The position numbers and the translations under genes are program-made. This document shows, piece by piece, positions 16,766 to 28,900 of a DNA stretch of 64,000 bases (its first letter is position 1; each line of letters opens with the position of its first letter). Source of the DNA: Synchiropus splendidus (taxonomy: Eukaryota > Chordata > Actinopteri > Syngnathiformes > Callionymidae); assembly GCF_027744825.2 (NCBI RefSeq), contig NC_071347.1, positions 17,657,001 through 17,721,000 on the forward strand, read 5' to 3'. The notes beneath the pieces are model-generated. The model searched no databases. It was not told the DNA's origin and saw only the letters and a program-made list of their open reading frames with translations.

Positions 16766-19700
16766 ATGAGTCCGCCAGACGCGTGCGTGAGACGGAGCCA
16801 GACGGACCTCGACGGCGACAACATGACCTCGTACCTGCAGGTAGAGATGCCGAAGTGCCCGTTTGCTTGTTGTGCTGCGGTGCAGACTTGTTTACTTTGG
16901 GGTGTGGTGGTGTCGTGCATCCGCGCAGGTGTCATCATCAGCGCGGTCTCCCTCCGCCGCATCAGCTAGTCCCTGAAGTGTGTGACTGTGAGCAGGTGGT
17001 GAAGAGGCAGCGAGGGGGGTCTCACTGATGACGTCTGTCAGTAACAGTGGCTGGGCTCTTCAAGTTGAGCCTGGCTTTACGTTGAAGTGGCTCACATGCG
17101 TCAAGATCCGCGTTGTTTCTCACTTCTTTCACTCTGTCGTGGTGTCCTGAATGAGGCTTTTAATGCTTTGTCTGTTCAGTTAAAAATCAATTTCAGACTT
17201 GACTCAAAGTTTTTCACCATGAGTCAACAGGAAACATGGCTGCAGAGGAGTTAGAAGGTAAATAATATGCTCATAAGCGGCTCCATGCTTTTGTGTGTAG
17301 ATCGATGACGATGAGAAAGGTCACGACCTGAAGCTCTTCTGCGTGCCCCGGCATTATGAGGACGACCTGGAGAAAGTCATCATCCCTCATGGGCTCATCA
17401 TGGACAGGTAACCTGTCAGCAGTTGGTCACATGATCTGTTGCGCTGCAGCATTTGTTTATCAAATCAGTGTGGCTCAGACTGAGGGGCGCTTTGAATGAG
17501 GTGTCGGGTGGAAGGTGCCGATGTTGATGTCACTTCCTGCTGCGTTAAATGTATGTGATCAACCGTGTGGTTTTATGTTTATTTTACGGTGAAGACCGTA
17601 AGTTCCACATATTTCAGTGGTCCCCAACCTTTTTATCACCATGGACCGGTTGGTGCTTGACAATTGGAACGTGGCCCGGGGATGTGAAGTTGCCACTTTG
17701 ACCCGTCATATAAGGCCTCTGCATGTTCGTGTACCCACTAAGACTCACAAACTCTCCTCCTCTCGACCAGTGCCCTCGTGCTCTCTGACTCTGGTCATGT
17801 AAAGTGCATGAAAATTTTAAATAACCATATGGTTAAATCAACGGGAGAGGGTCCCATCTGGGAGTGACGGTAGACGCCATCAATCCATATTTCAAGGACG
17901 GCTCCTGGTATTGTTTGTTAAAAACTTTCTTCTACTTGGAAGTCGTAGGCTCTTCTGTCTCTTCACTGAGCCTTTTCTCCTTTGCAAAGAAACAACTGTT
18001 TCCTACTCATTTTCCCAGCTTGTGGGTTACATTTTGGCTCTCAAATGACTTAAGGCTTAACCGAGAGAATCCGGTCATGTTTCAAAATAAAAGGTTTTTC
18101 AAAATAAAAGATCCTTCAGCCTCAGATAATACACAAAACGTATTTGATGAATTATTTCTTGTGCTGTACCAATGGATCCACGGACCAGTACCTGTCCCCG
18201 GCCCGGGGGTTGGGGGCCACTGCTTTATTTCAAGGTGCCGCGCTGTTGTCCAACCGATGAACTCCTTCTCCAGTTGCTTCCTACTTACATCAGGTTTTGG
18301 ACAGTTCTTGGCAGGTTGTTGACATTTCTCTCTAAATATCAACCGATGGGCCACATAAAATGAGTTGGCTGGCCAGATTTGGCCCCTGAGCCCAAGGTTC
18401 GACACACATGTTCCAGTAGAGAGCACGGACCTGGAGGGGATGGTTCTGATCTTGCTTTTCCTCTGTGGTTCCTTTGATGTTCCAGGACGGAGCGACTGGC
18501 CCGGGACATCATCCGGGACATGGGCGGGCATCACATCGTGGCTCTGTGTGTGCTGAAGGGGGGGTACAAGTTTTTTGCTGACCTCCTGGACTACATCAAG
18601 ACCCTGAACCAGAACAGTGACCAGTCGGTGCCGCTGACCGTGGACTTCATCAAAGTCAAGAGCTACAGTGTGAGTCCACGCTCGCTTTAGTCGCGACAAA
18701 AATGGAGGCGGAGTTTAAAGTGAACATGCTTTTGTCCTCCAGAATGACAAATCCACCGGGAACGTCCAAGTCATCGGGGGAGATGAGTTGTCCAGTCTGG
18801 CAGGAAAGGTCAGCGTCATGAGTCATGAGTCGACCTTGTGAAAAACTAACTCTTCTCTTGGTTTTGTTTCCGCAGCACGTTTTAATCGTTGAGGTGAGAA
18901 GCTTTTCAGTCGTAGCCAGCTCTCTGGCTGGGGAACGTTCTGGAGGCCTCACTCTTCCGCTCTGTGTCCTCCACCAGGACATCGTGGAGACAGGGAGGAC
19001 CATGCAGACGCTCCTCTCCATGCTGACTGAGCGTAATCCCAAGATGGTGAAGGTAGTGAGGTGGGTGTGATCCTGCGTGACGGACAGCTGTGAGCGACGG
19101 CCCCTCTTTGCTAATGGACCTTGCATTAGCCAGGAGAAGCTTAGAGTTAATCTGCACTGATGTTTGCAGTGAGTGGCCACTTCCCTGCCGTAGACCAGGA
19201 CATCTGGAGGCCTGTGTTTCCCTTTATGCCCTTGTTATGGCGCCATGCTCAGCCTTGACTTGGTGCACTGTCTGTGCATGTCGCAGGGTTTCAACTGGAG
19301 TGACTTTATTTGGATTTGAGGTGCAGAAAAAAAGCCAGTTTCACCACATTGTTCTATCTATCCATGATGAAGCAGAATAGTGAGAGTGTGGATGGAAAAT
19401 TAAAGTCTAAAAATCTTCAGTGTGGAAGCAGTGGAATAGTTCAGTGCGCATTATTTAACTCCCTTTTTGTGAACTGTAACTTCATTGCTATTAAATGGAG
19501 TCGCTCTAATCTTTATTGTTGATAATACTGTGCAAAATTACATTTAGATGTTGAGGTTTTTGCAGACTTTTCCTTCTGGTATTTGTCAACTGATGCAAAA
19601 CGCTGTGGGATTCGCTGTCGGGCGTTTTCATTTTTCCGCTATTGACACTCTTGAGTATCGTGGACTCCGATTGGCTCTGTGAAACCACATGATTTGACAT

Positions 19701-22386
19701 TCACGTGTGGTCATTGAGACATGCTGCTCCTCTTGAGTCTTGTTTTTTAACCCGTTTCTAGTTCCTTCTAAACGTTAAGAAAATTTATTTGAACATCAAA
19801 ACCTCCCCACTGTCTCTACCGGCTCCACCCTGCCTGCACTCTCTTCTTCACCCCACTAGCCAGAACACAATTAAAGCATTTATTCATGGTCGGCTTCGTA
19901 ATGTCGCTGACTTCAGAGGACCGGATGAAAGCAGGCATGTGACCCATCTCTGGCCCCCAGACCACACTTTGACTAGCTCTTAATATCTTGCTGTGAAATT
20001 GAAATATCTGTACTACCCTGCTGTGGCACTAGGTGGCAGCACAGCTGCTGTCTTCCTTTGTCCTGGCATATTCTCAAGTTTCTCCTCCATGTCGCTGCAG
20101 CCTCCTGGTCAAGAGGACTCCGAGGAGCTCTGGCTACAGACCAGACTGTGAGTATCTGCCGTCCCATCGCGCCGTTGCCTTCATCCCCATCTCAGTGCTG
20201 GATTAGTTAATGAAAATGAAAGGCCGACCTCCCACTCACGCCGACGGCCCGTTGCGTAAGGCTTTCAGACAGATTATCTGTTGAAGATCTCTTTAACTGG
20301 ACCCAGTGAGCTCAAGTGTGACCCACCGTCGACACCCACTGGACCAGTAAACTGTTGCATAACTGTTTTTGACGTCCTCATTTCCTGCCGGTGATATTTC
20401 TGCAAACTTCTCTGCTTCTATTTTTACCCGCAGACATCGGCTTTGAGGTGCCGGATGCTTTTCTGGTGGGCTACGCTTTGGACTACAACGAGTACTTCAG
20501 AGACCTCAGTGTGAGTCCACTTCACTCTGTGCTAGGACTTATTGCACTCTTCCCCCAACAATTCCATTCTTTGTTTTAAATTCATGTGTATTCCATGTGG
20601 CTTCTTCTTTCAACTTCTTTTTTTTGGCCTCTTTTATAGTTGAACTTTATATTTTTTTTTAAGATTTACGTCCGATGCAAACACCACAGATGGATATAGT
20701 TTTCCAGGGAACATTTTTCATGTCATAACCAAAACATCCACGATGATGAAGACAAAATAAGAACCATTTACAAAACAGTGGTGAGGCCAGCAATGTTGTA
20801 TGGTTTGGAAACAGTGGCACTGAGGAAAAGACATGAGGCAGAGCTGGAGGTAGCAGAGATGAAGATGCTGAGCTTCTCTCTGGGAGTGAGCAGGATGATG
20901 ATAGGATCAGAGGGACAGCACATGTGCTCAGGTGTTTAGGAGACCAAGTCAGAGAGGCTAGATGGAGATGGTTTGGACATGTACAGAGGAGAGAGAGCCA
21001 GTATATTGGTAGATGAAGATGTTGAGGTTAGAACTGCCAGGCAGAAGGTGGAGAGGAAGGTCAAAGAGGAGGTTTATGGAGGTGGTGAAGGAGGACATGA
21101 GGTTTGTAGGTTTGAGAGAAGAGGAAGCAGAGGACAGGGGGAGATGGAGGAAGATGATCCACTGTGGCCACCACTGAAGGGAGAAGCCAGAAGGAAAAGA
21201 CTGAATAAGTAATATTGAAACGTTAGATAAAAAAAAAAAACCGTCAGGATAGACACACACTTGGTGCAGCACAGTTCACTCAGCACTGGAACACTTCCAC
21301 CCAGATGTTTAAGCTTATTCTATATCATTTCGATCACTCAGGTGTCAAATATTAAAATGTTGTGAGGGGCCATCATGCCAAAAGATAGAAGATGATGACT
21401 GCAAAACATGATATACAAAATATATATTTAAGTTACAAGGACAAAATGGAGCTAAAAAGATTAAATGTGAGTATGGATATTAACAAGTGTAAATATACCA
21501 CGAAACCTATAAAATATTTATTGTTATATTTCATTTCAATATAAATCATAATTTAACTATGGGCCAAACTTCTAAGAAAGATTAAAAAGAGGCCATTTAT
21601 TTCAAAATATATTTTCATTCCATGTAGGAACAAGAAATGCTCACATAAAATTGCGAATGAAAAGAAGAAAAAAAAAAAGTTTGCCTTAATACAAGTCATG
21701 TTATATTTACGGTTGAACTATTAATGGCTAAAAAAAGCTACAGGTCAAAATACTACATATCAGTTTTATAGTTTCAGCCTGAGCTCATGAGCATCACAAA
21801 AATAGAGGCAAAGCGCCGTATATGGCCCCTGGTTTCCACTTAGCTCAGGTCTACTCTAACTTATTCGACTTTTAAAACTCATTCTTTTTTTTTAAATCAA
21901 GACATCAAGACTAAATACATTAAAATTAAGTGTGGTTTTGGAGATTCTGTTGGTCAGCCTGTTTTATTTCCACAAATAAAACTGTTGGGGTGATGGTGAG
22001 TGCTGTCTCTGTTTGCTGTTGTACATACTATGTTTTTTCATGAGGAGTTCTTGAACATAACCCTTGATATTGAAGGGATTAATGTGTGCGAGAAGTGGAG
22101 CCATATTCACAAAATACCCTTGATAAAGTTAGTGTTTTGGATGGAGCAGAAGACAGGGGACACCCTGGAAAGGTTGCCAGTGCTTCACAGGGAGCCTATA
22201 GACAGACAATCACCCACACACATTGAGAATCATCCACTGGACTGCGGGAGGAATCCAGAGTTTAAAATCCATCTGCTCCTGTCAAACTCTCAGACAAACC
22301 AACACACATTAACACCTCCTTTCCTTTCTGTCCCACAGCACATTTGCAAACTGAACGAAGAAGCCAAGGAGAAGTACAAAGTGTGA
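16766..22386 (+). CDS. hprt1l: HPRT1-like hypoxanthine-guanine phosphoribosyltransferase
   Basis: Exons: 16766-16840, 17301-17407, 18486-18669, 18743-18808, 18876-18893, 18978-19060, 20101-20147, 20434-20510, 22339-22386 (stop TGA). The total is 705 bp, giving 234 aa. Exon sizes 107, 184, 66, 18, 83, 47 and 77 are the same as human HPRT1, including the 18-bp exon 5. Known family reaction: hypoxanthine or guanine plus PRPP to IMP or GMP. The substrate motifs [37 protein letters not shown] and [11 protein letters not shown] are present. The PRPP loop reads [11 protein letters not shown], so Glu154 replaces the catalytic Asp of HPRT1 (EDIIDTGKT). The N-terminus is about 16 residues longer than human and starts at the first in-frame ATG; Met20 is an alternative. 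The name hprt1l is by resemblance to HPRT1 with PRTFDC1-like residues such as HIC near the C-terminus. Confidence 0.92.
17615..18222. mobile_element. Buster/Charlie-like hAT MITE in hprt-like intron 2
   Basis: The left end CAGTGGTCCCCAACC matches the right end (reverse complement CAGTGGCCCCCAACC) at 14 of 15 positions. The interior has the usual CATGGACCGG / CACGGACCAG subterminal motifs. The flanks ACATATTT and CTTTATTT share the last five bases (TATTT), a degraded 8-bp duplication of nnnTAnnn form. It is 608 bp with no transposase frame. Confidence 0.78.
20750..21212 (+). mobile_element. Non-LTR retrotransposon 3' fragment (RT C-terminal region)
   Basis: It lies in hprt-like intron 8. Broken reading frames show [20 protein letters not shown], then [16 protein letters not shown], then in another frame [17 protein letters not shown], and finally [18 protein letters not shown] before a stop. 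This is the typical C-terminus of a fish LINE ORF2 (AMLYG...[16 protein letters not shown]). Frameshifts and 5' truncation make it a dead copy. Confidence 0.75.
22130..22290 (+). repeat. Degraded dispersed repeat fragment
   Basis: The sequence ACCCTGGAAAGGTTGCCAGT, followed by CACACACATTGAGAATC and GGACTGCGGGAGGAA, resembles the widespread fish L2/SINE-like 3' segment (ACCCTGGACAGGTCGCCAGT ... GGACTGTGGGAGGAA). It is heavily mutated and lies just upstream of the last hprt-like exon. Confidence 0.55.
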
Positions 22387-23109
22387 AGACGAGCGACAGA
22401 CACGGCGACACTGTGACATCTGCGGCCGGACTGTGATCTGAATGTTTATTTTTCTACCGGAGCCACAGGATGGACGGATCCTTTAATTTAATCACTTCTG
22501 TAAAGATTTTACTGGAGATGTTTTATGTCATGGAGAGACTGTTCTTGTTTAAGTCCCTCTGTCTCAGGGCTCTGTGAGTGAAGACGCCTTCGTCACTTTG
22601 TGTTTGACGTTTTTTGGGGTTTTGCTGTTGACGGCAACACAAATCCAGGTGACACCTTAATATTTCCTGTGTTTTATTCTTGGATGTCCCGGTGCCTCCA
22701 CCACCGCTGTGGCGGACTCTTATTTACACACGGTGGGTTCGATGCTGTCATCATGGTGGCGACTCAGGATTCAGGTGCACGTCAAGCCATAACATTATGA
22801 CCCGCTACCTATTACTCTGTGCCACATTCTGGTCTGAAACTGTAGTGTGAAGGAAAGTATAATTCATCAGATTAAGTTTGTCTTTTAGTTGTAATGATGT
22901 GTGTATTGTGCACTCCATCTTTAAAAGATTCATAGTTTACGAAAGACTCATCGCCTCACTCTTCTGTATTTACAGTGAAGGGCAGACCATAATACTATCG
23001 TTGAATGTAAAGTGAAGTGTGCATGAATAATAATAATAATAATGCGCCTTTCTCACTGTTATCCTAAGTTAACCCTTCCAGTAATAAATCTCAAATTAAC
23101 AAAGAATAA
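22387..23109 (+). other. hprt-like 3'UTR
   Basis: This is non-coding sequence after the stop codon. It includes an AATAATAATAATAAT run near 23026-23042. AATAAA at 23083-23088 is a candidate polyadenylation signal directly before the LINE fragment. Confidence 0.45.
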
Positions 23110-23800
23110 TAGCTCATGACCTTCACCTTCTTCTGCCGCTTATCCAGAGTCGGGTCGCGGAGGCAGCATTCGGAGCAAGGAAGCCCAAACTTTCCGGTCC
23201 GCACAAACCTCCTCCAGCTCCTCCTGGGGAGACCGGAGACAGAATCTCTCCAGCGAGTCCTGGGTCTTCCCCGGGGTCTCCTCCCGGTAGGACATGCCCG
23301 GAACACCTCCCCAGGGAGGCATCCAGGGGGCATCTGGATCAGATGCCCGAGCCACCTGAGCTGGTTCCTCTCGATGTGGAGGAGCAGCGGCTCCACCTCG
23401 AGCTCCTCCCGGATGACCGAACTCCTCACCCTACCTCTAAGGGTGCGCCCAGTCACCCTGCTGAGGAAACTCATCTCAGCCGCTTGTATCCGCGATCTCA
23501 TCCTTTCGGTCATTACCCAAAGCTCGTGAACATATCCGAGGTTCGACTATTGGCCGAAGTCTCCTCTCTAGTACCCTGGAATAGACCTTTCCAGGGAGGC
23601 TGAGGAGTGTGATCCCCCTGTAGTTGGAACACACCCTCCGGTCCTCCTTCTTAAAAAGGGGGAGCACCACCCCGGTCTGCCAATCCAGAGGCACTGTCCC
23701 CGACTGCCACGGGATGTTGCAGAGACGTGTCAGCCACGACAGCCCGACAACATCCAGGGATTCCAGATACTCAGGACGGATCTCCTCATCGCTCATGAGT
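23110..23800 (-). mobile_element. Internally deleted non-LTR retrotransposon ORF2
   Basis: Reading the minus strand, about 23796-23530 encodes the start of a reverse transcriptase domain (EIRPEYLESLDVVGLSWL, then VLPLFKKEDRRVCSNYRGIT, then VYSRVLERRLRPIVEPRI). From about 23513 to 23110 it encodes the extreme C-terminus (TERMRSRIQAAEMSFL, LLHIERNQLRWLGHL, TGRRPRGRPRTRWRD). The catalytic reverse-transcriptase core between the two is missing, with the junction near 23513-23530. The 3' end carries the common fish LINE terminus CTTCTGCCGCTTATCC. It sits between the hprt-like gene and nudt7. Confidence 0.82.
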
Positions 23801-24053
23801 TCTGTTAAAATGCAGTACGTCCTGAGACCACTAGATGGCGGTGTGTTGTTGGCTGTTCACGTGACATGCTACAGCTTCCGGGTTGACCCCGATGCAATAC
23901 ACAAACATAAGGACTGTAGTTTTGTATGAGGAAAAACGAGTAACAGCCAATGTTGTTTCCTTTTTGGACGACAAAAACAGACTTGTATCTTGATCCATCT
24001 ACTCGGTACATGCTGTTAGATGATCAAAGTTCGAGTTGACCCTGAGTCGCGCG

Positions 24054-24453
24054 ATGGGGATCAAGGAAGACGCTGAAGAGGTTTTGAAGCGGCACGACTT
24101 CAGCGGCGACGTGGATCCTGTTCCCGCGCTGCCCAAAGCTTCGGTCCTGATCCCTCTGATGGTGAAGGATGGAGTCCTGCACGCGCTGATGACTCTGAGG
24201 TCGATGCAGGTGATAAACCGAACGAGTCCAGCGGAAACTGTGCTGTGGCTGATGGTGTCTTGACGCCGGTTCAGATGAGGACCAGCGCGGGTGAGGTGTG
24301 TTTCCCGGGGGGGAAGATGGAGCTGGGAGACCGGGACGAGGTGCACACGGCCCTGCGAGAAGCCGAGGAGGAGATCGGGCTTCCACCTGACCTCGTCCAG
24401 GTGGTCAGTCGACTGGTGCCCATCACCAGCAAGGTTCACTCTAAACTATACAC

Positions 24454-24490
<37 letters not shown>

Positions 24491-24947
24491 TAAACAGTTT
24501 AACTCGTGAAATAAACTGTTCAGTTTAAAATAAACTTCCCTCAGAACAGATAAAAAAGTGCGATTAGCTGCTATGTCAATCCATTGACTGAAAGCTTTAC
24601 TGCCACAGTTCGGTCTGCTGGTCACGCCGGTGGTTGGCTTCATACCGGAGACCTTCACCCCCTGCCCGAACCCTGCTGAGGTCAGCGAGGTGTTCACGGT
24701 CCCTCTGGACTTGTTCCTCTCGCAGAAGAACCACGTTAATCCACACGGCGCCATGCGTCACTCGTTCACCTACATCGACCCGTCAACGGGCACCGAGCAT
24801 CGCATCTGGGGTCTGACCGCCATGTTCGCCATCATGGCGGCGGTCTTGGCGCTGGGGAGGAAAACAGAGTTCGACCTCGGGCTGGACTCCGTGGACTTAC
24901 CCCGGGCGCTACGGCAGCGACTTAGGAAGACGATGAGCAAACTGTGA
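24054..24947 (+). CDS. nudt7: Peroxisomal coenzyme A diphosphatase NUDT7
   Basis: Exons: 24054-24209, 24275-24433, 24609-24947 (stop TGA). The total is 654 bp, giving 217 aa (human 238). Known role: a Nudix hydrolase that cleaves CoA and acyl-CoA to phosphopantetheine derivatives and 3',5'-ADP in peroxisomes. The CoA-hydrolase signature AGEVCFPGGKMELGD begins at residue 57, and the metal-binding helix LREAEEEIGL covers 79-88. NPAEVSEVFTVPL and the RIWGLTAMFA segment match NUDT7. The protein ends in SKL, a perfect type 1 peroxisomal targeting signal. Intron 1 is only 65 bp; intron 2 holds a 30-base T run (24456-24485). Exon 2 opens with an in-frame ATG. Confidence 0.95.
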
Positions 24948-25975
24948 CGCAGCTTCACTTGCCGATGACGACTGCAATTTCTCTCTGCGTAGTTTCACCA
25001 CTAGTCCATGATAACAGGAGTAATATATAATTTGTGGAGTCAGTTCTATTTCCTTATTTCACTTGCTAAAAAAAAAACGATTATTGCGCATGTCAGAGAA
25101 ATTAAAGGGCTCCTGAAGTGTCAAGTGTTATGATCTTTCTTTGGGTGTCAGGACATTGTGTTGCTTACATGAAAACTGACACATTTTTTTTATTTTATTT
25201 TACATTTTAAAACATAGGTTTTTCAGCTCTCAGCCAAAAAGGTTCAAGATCCCTGCTCTATCGTGTCAGCTAGCTGACCCTTTTTTTGGTGGCGACTTTT
25301 TTTTGGCCAGGCAGTATATATATATCGATTTTTAAAAAAAGATTTCCTACACATTTGTCGACTAAAAACAAGATATTTCATTCTAATTTCATTGGTCATG
25401 TCTCACTTCTTGCACTGCAGACACAAGATAACAATAGCTCAGCTTTAGGTCTTTATTTCCCTCATTGTGTGTCTATTTTCACCTTCTCTGTAGTTAAATG
25501 AAAAGTTAAATAAAATAATTGTTAGCAATGCTCATTTTAATAGTATGTCTTTTCTTTCACAGTAAACAAATATGTAAAAATCTATCTTGTTATACATGTT
25601 TTACCTGCAGTTGTGTTACAAAGTTATTCACCACTGAAAAAAACAGATATTCCTATAAGTGATGACAGAATAAAAATTTTCCTAGTTTTATATTTCGGAG
25701 GCAAAATTCAAGTTACATTTTCAACTCGTCTTTTGGCTTGACGGCCCCTCATAACAGTCAATGTAATGTTAAGTTGACCACGCTGGCAACTTCAGAAACC
25801 AAGCAGACAGACATGGAAGCCAATGTTGTGCCAGTCAGAGCTGATCTCCTTTTCCCCGTTTCAATTGCGTTCAGATCTTCTCACAATGTAAAAAAAAAAA
25901 ATCTGATTTTTATCTCAACCGAAGATCTTGGTCACCACTCTACCGTCTAAATTCAGCTTCAAACATGGCAACAGA
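24948..25975. other. Intergenic between nudt7 and the nfat5 3' end
   Basis: ATTAAA at 25101-25106 is a plausible nudt7 polyadenylation signal. The segment CAAAAAGGTTCAAGATCCCT near 25237-25256 resembles the outer end of a hAT element, but no partner end was found. The rest is AT-rich with nothing recognisable. Confidence 0.4.
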
Positions 25976-25979
25976 AGCA

Positions 25980-28900
25980 GGTTTTATTAATTGATTTAAT
26001 GTAGCAGCAGGATTACAGATATAAACTGAAGTATACAAATGTCCAGACCAAGGCAAAGTACATGTTAATAATAGTTCAGATGTTTGATAATCACACTGGG
26101 GAGAGGAGGGGGGGTGGGGGTCAACCATTGTCCCTACTGCAGGGTTGTAAGGCTAGATACTAAAGCTCAAGCTACATAGAACAGATACAACCCGACCGAG
26201 GGAGGATGAGAGCGAAACAAACCAGGGAAGGGTGAGTAAACTGATTACACACGGATACAGCTCACACTATTGGCAAGTATAGTGACCTCATCACGGCTGC
26301 TCTGTTTTAGTCACGCAGTTCACAGCAACACTAGTAATGTTGACAAGCACATCAACACAAGAAAGCTTTCCATTCAAACAATCTCGTCCCTTTGACCTCA
26401 CAGGTACAAATCTCATGAGGCGTGAAAAAATATACGTTTTCTACTGATTCACTTCACAATTGTTGGTAAAGGAGTCGAAATAGTGCGGGCGCTGATTTGA
26501 GTGGAACAGAGCCGAATAGCGATGACTCGGTGGGACACCGGTAAAGCAAAGTAACGGTTATCAAGGCACACAAAGTTCTTTTGAAAGCGTCACCATTGAA
26601 ATGTATACCCCTGCAGTATACTTCACATTTAAATATACACGGATGTTCACGTACACAACTGAGGGACACGAGTCTGTGTGCTATCATCCATTTATTCTTC
26701 TCTGCCGGGTGGAGGGTTCCTCTGCGCGTCCCGGGTGGCTCGGAAAAAAAAAAAAAAAAAATGACTTCACACCACAAAACTGACGGATAACCACAGCCGA
26801 CGGTGGTGCCACTCCTGCCGCGCCTCAAAATAGATGCTCTCTGAATCTAATTGGTCCACACCGTGAGGTAAAAATTACATTCATAAAGCTGAAGTCACAG
26901 GATGACTTTCTGTGTTGGTATGGCTTCAGGAGGCAAGCGGATGCACACGTCCTCTCCCACGTCATGTGCTTTCTTTCACTCCTCCCCTTATGGAATGCTC
27001 ACGACCGCCTGATCTACAGTTCATGGATGAGTCAAAGTGCCATTTGAGATATGTGACCAACACATAAACCCCCCCCCCAAACACCTGTCTTCAGCTCACT
27101 CTATTGCTCGAGCAGGAGAAGCCATCTTGGCTCCAGCGTTTCTCATTTTGCAAGGCAGCACGCTTCCAAGGACGCTGTTCTGCTTCACATCGATTTATCC
27201 TTCCTGTTCCGAGGGAATTTAAAAATTCCGTCTCGCTGATGATATCATGGCTGCTTCAGTCGTGTCCATCCTTGTCACCATTCTAATGTTGTACAACCAA
27301 GTGTGACTATCTCCCAAACGAAGTAGAAAAAAATCAAAATATGACCGGCTAAGAGTGACTTTATGTTTACACGCCAATATCACACATAGATTTATGGGGA
27401 AGAAAATGTGTAAAAATACAGTGAATTTAAATGTACAGATGCGTTTTAAGTGAAAAGTACAGTGACAAAGGAGCTTTCAATTGAGACAGACTTTGAAGTA
27501 CATGATAAAATCTTCACAGAAATTTGGATTTGAAGTCAAACCGCTCAATATTAAAGTGCAGTAGCAGAGCTTGGGTAAGCCTTCAGTCAGTCAGGGAAAC
27601 ACCGTCTCTCCCCGACCTGCGTGTAAGTGCAGCGCTCAGTTGCGTCCCTGAACGTGTGCTAATTCAAACTGAGAAAGGCGACTTCGGTTGCCCTCGAACC
27701 TGCTTGTCTTCTTTCGGGAAACGCCGACGTTCTGTGCTATGAGCTGTAAAACCAAACTGTACAAAAATACTCTACATTTCGATACATGGATACAAAAGTC
27801 TATAAAAGATAAGTTACTTTAAAAATGGATCACTAACAGCTGCAGGACAAGAAGTAGCTATGAAAAATGTAAACAAATGTGGATGTTAGCGACGCTTCTC
27901 AGCCGATTTTAAAAACGTTTGGAGTTCTTCCGATGGTGTCAAATTGGCTAATAAGATATGGAAAATACAGCAGAATTGTATCAAATGGGTGGAAAAGTAA
28001 ATCTGCCCTGGGGAAACAAAGTACCCTCTCATGAACGCCCACCTGCCATCAGTGAAAGAGCTGCATAATTTAGTAGAAATAAGTAAACATCATATCACGA
28101 GACAAGATGGCAGCGATGACAACAACGGGAGCTTTGGTATGTCTGGCAGCGTCCAGACTGACCCCACGACAACAGCCAGCTCTAGAAACAAACAACACCA
28201 GTGCTATATAAGAAGAAACCGTCTTTGTCACCTCAGAAGTTTCCGTCACTCCTGGTCATAGCACCTTAGATTTGAATGGCAGCGTAACAGGTTCATTTGC
28301 GAGTCGCTTCACACATATCCAGACCGGTGCTGGACTTCACAGGGCGCCAGCCAGAACGACACACAAACGGCGGAATCTAAGAGCTACAAAGAACAAGTCG
28401 ATGAAATCCTTCACCTGAATGCACAAAGAAGTGTAATCTGAAGTGTTTGGCCACACAAAAGCCCCACTGACCGCTCCGACGCTGCCTCTGTGGGAACTCC
28501 CTGCGTCTTCTGGACAGACTCGCTGGACCGCTGACTGGATACAAAGAGCGCTTCAAACAGGCGTTCTGCACACGTTGCCATGAACCGACTCGAACGTGGA
28601 AACCAGACAAGAGTTGTGGACGGATATAAGGATTAGCTGGTTACACAAAACGAGGTTATAAAGTGCTTCAGATAAAATGTTTATAAAACCACACGACAGC
28701 TCACTTCTGTCCACACTGAAATTGGGAATATCACTTAAAATCTCCAAAACAACAACAAGAAAAAAAAAAACGACTTCATAGTTGCACGCACTAAACACCC
28801 CATAGAGACAAAGACCACCGTCATAATAATATTCCCTCTTCGTTTTGATCCAAAATGTCATTTTTTTTAGCATCCAAACAAAGTGCAGTGATAATCCCGC

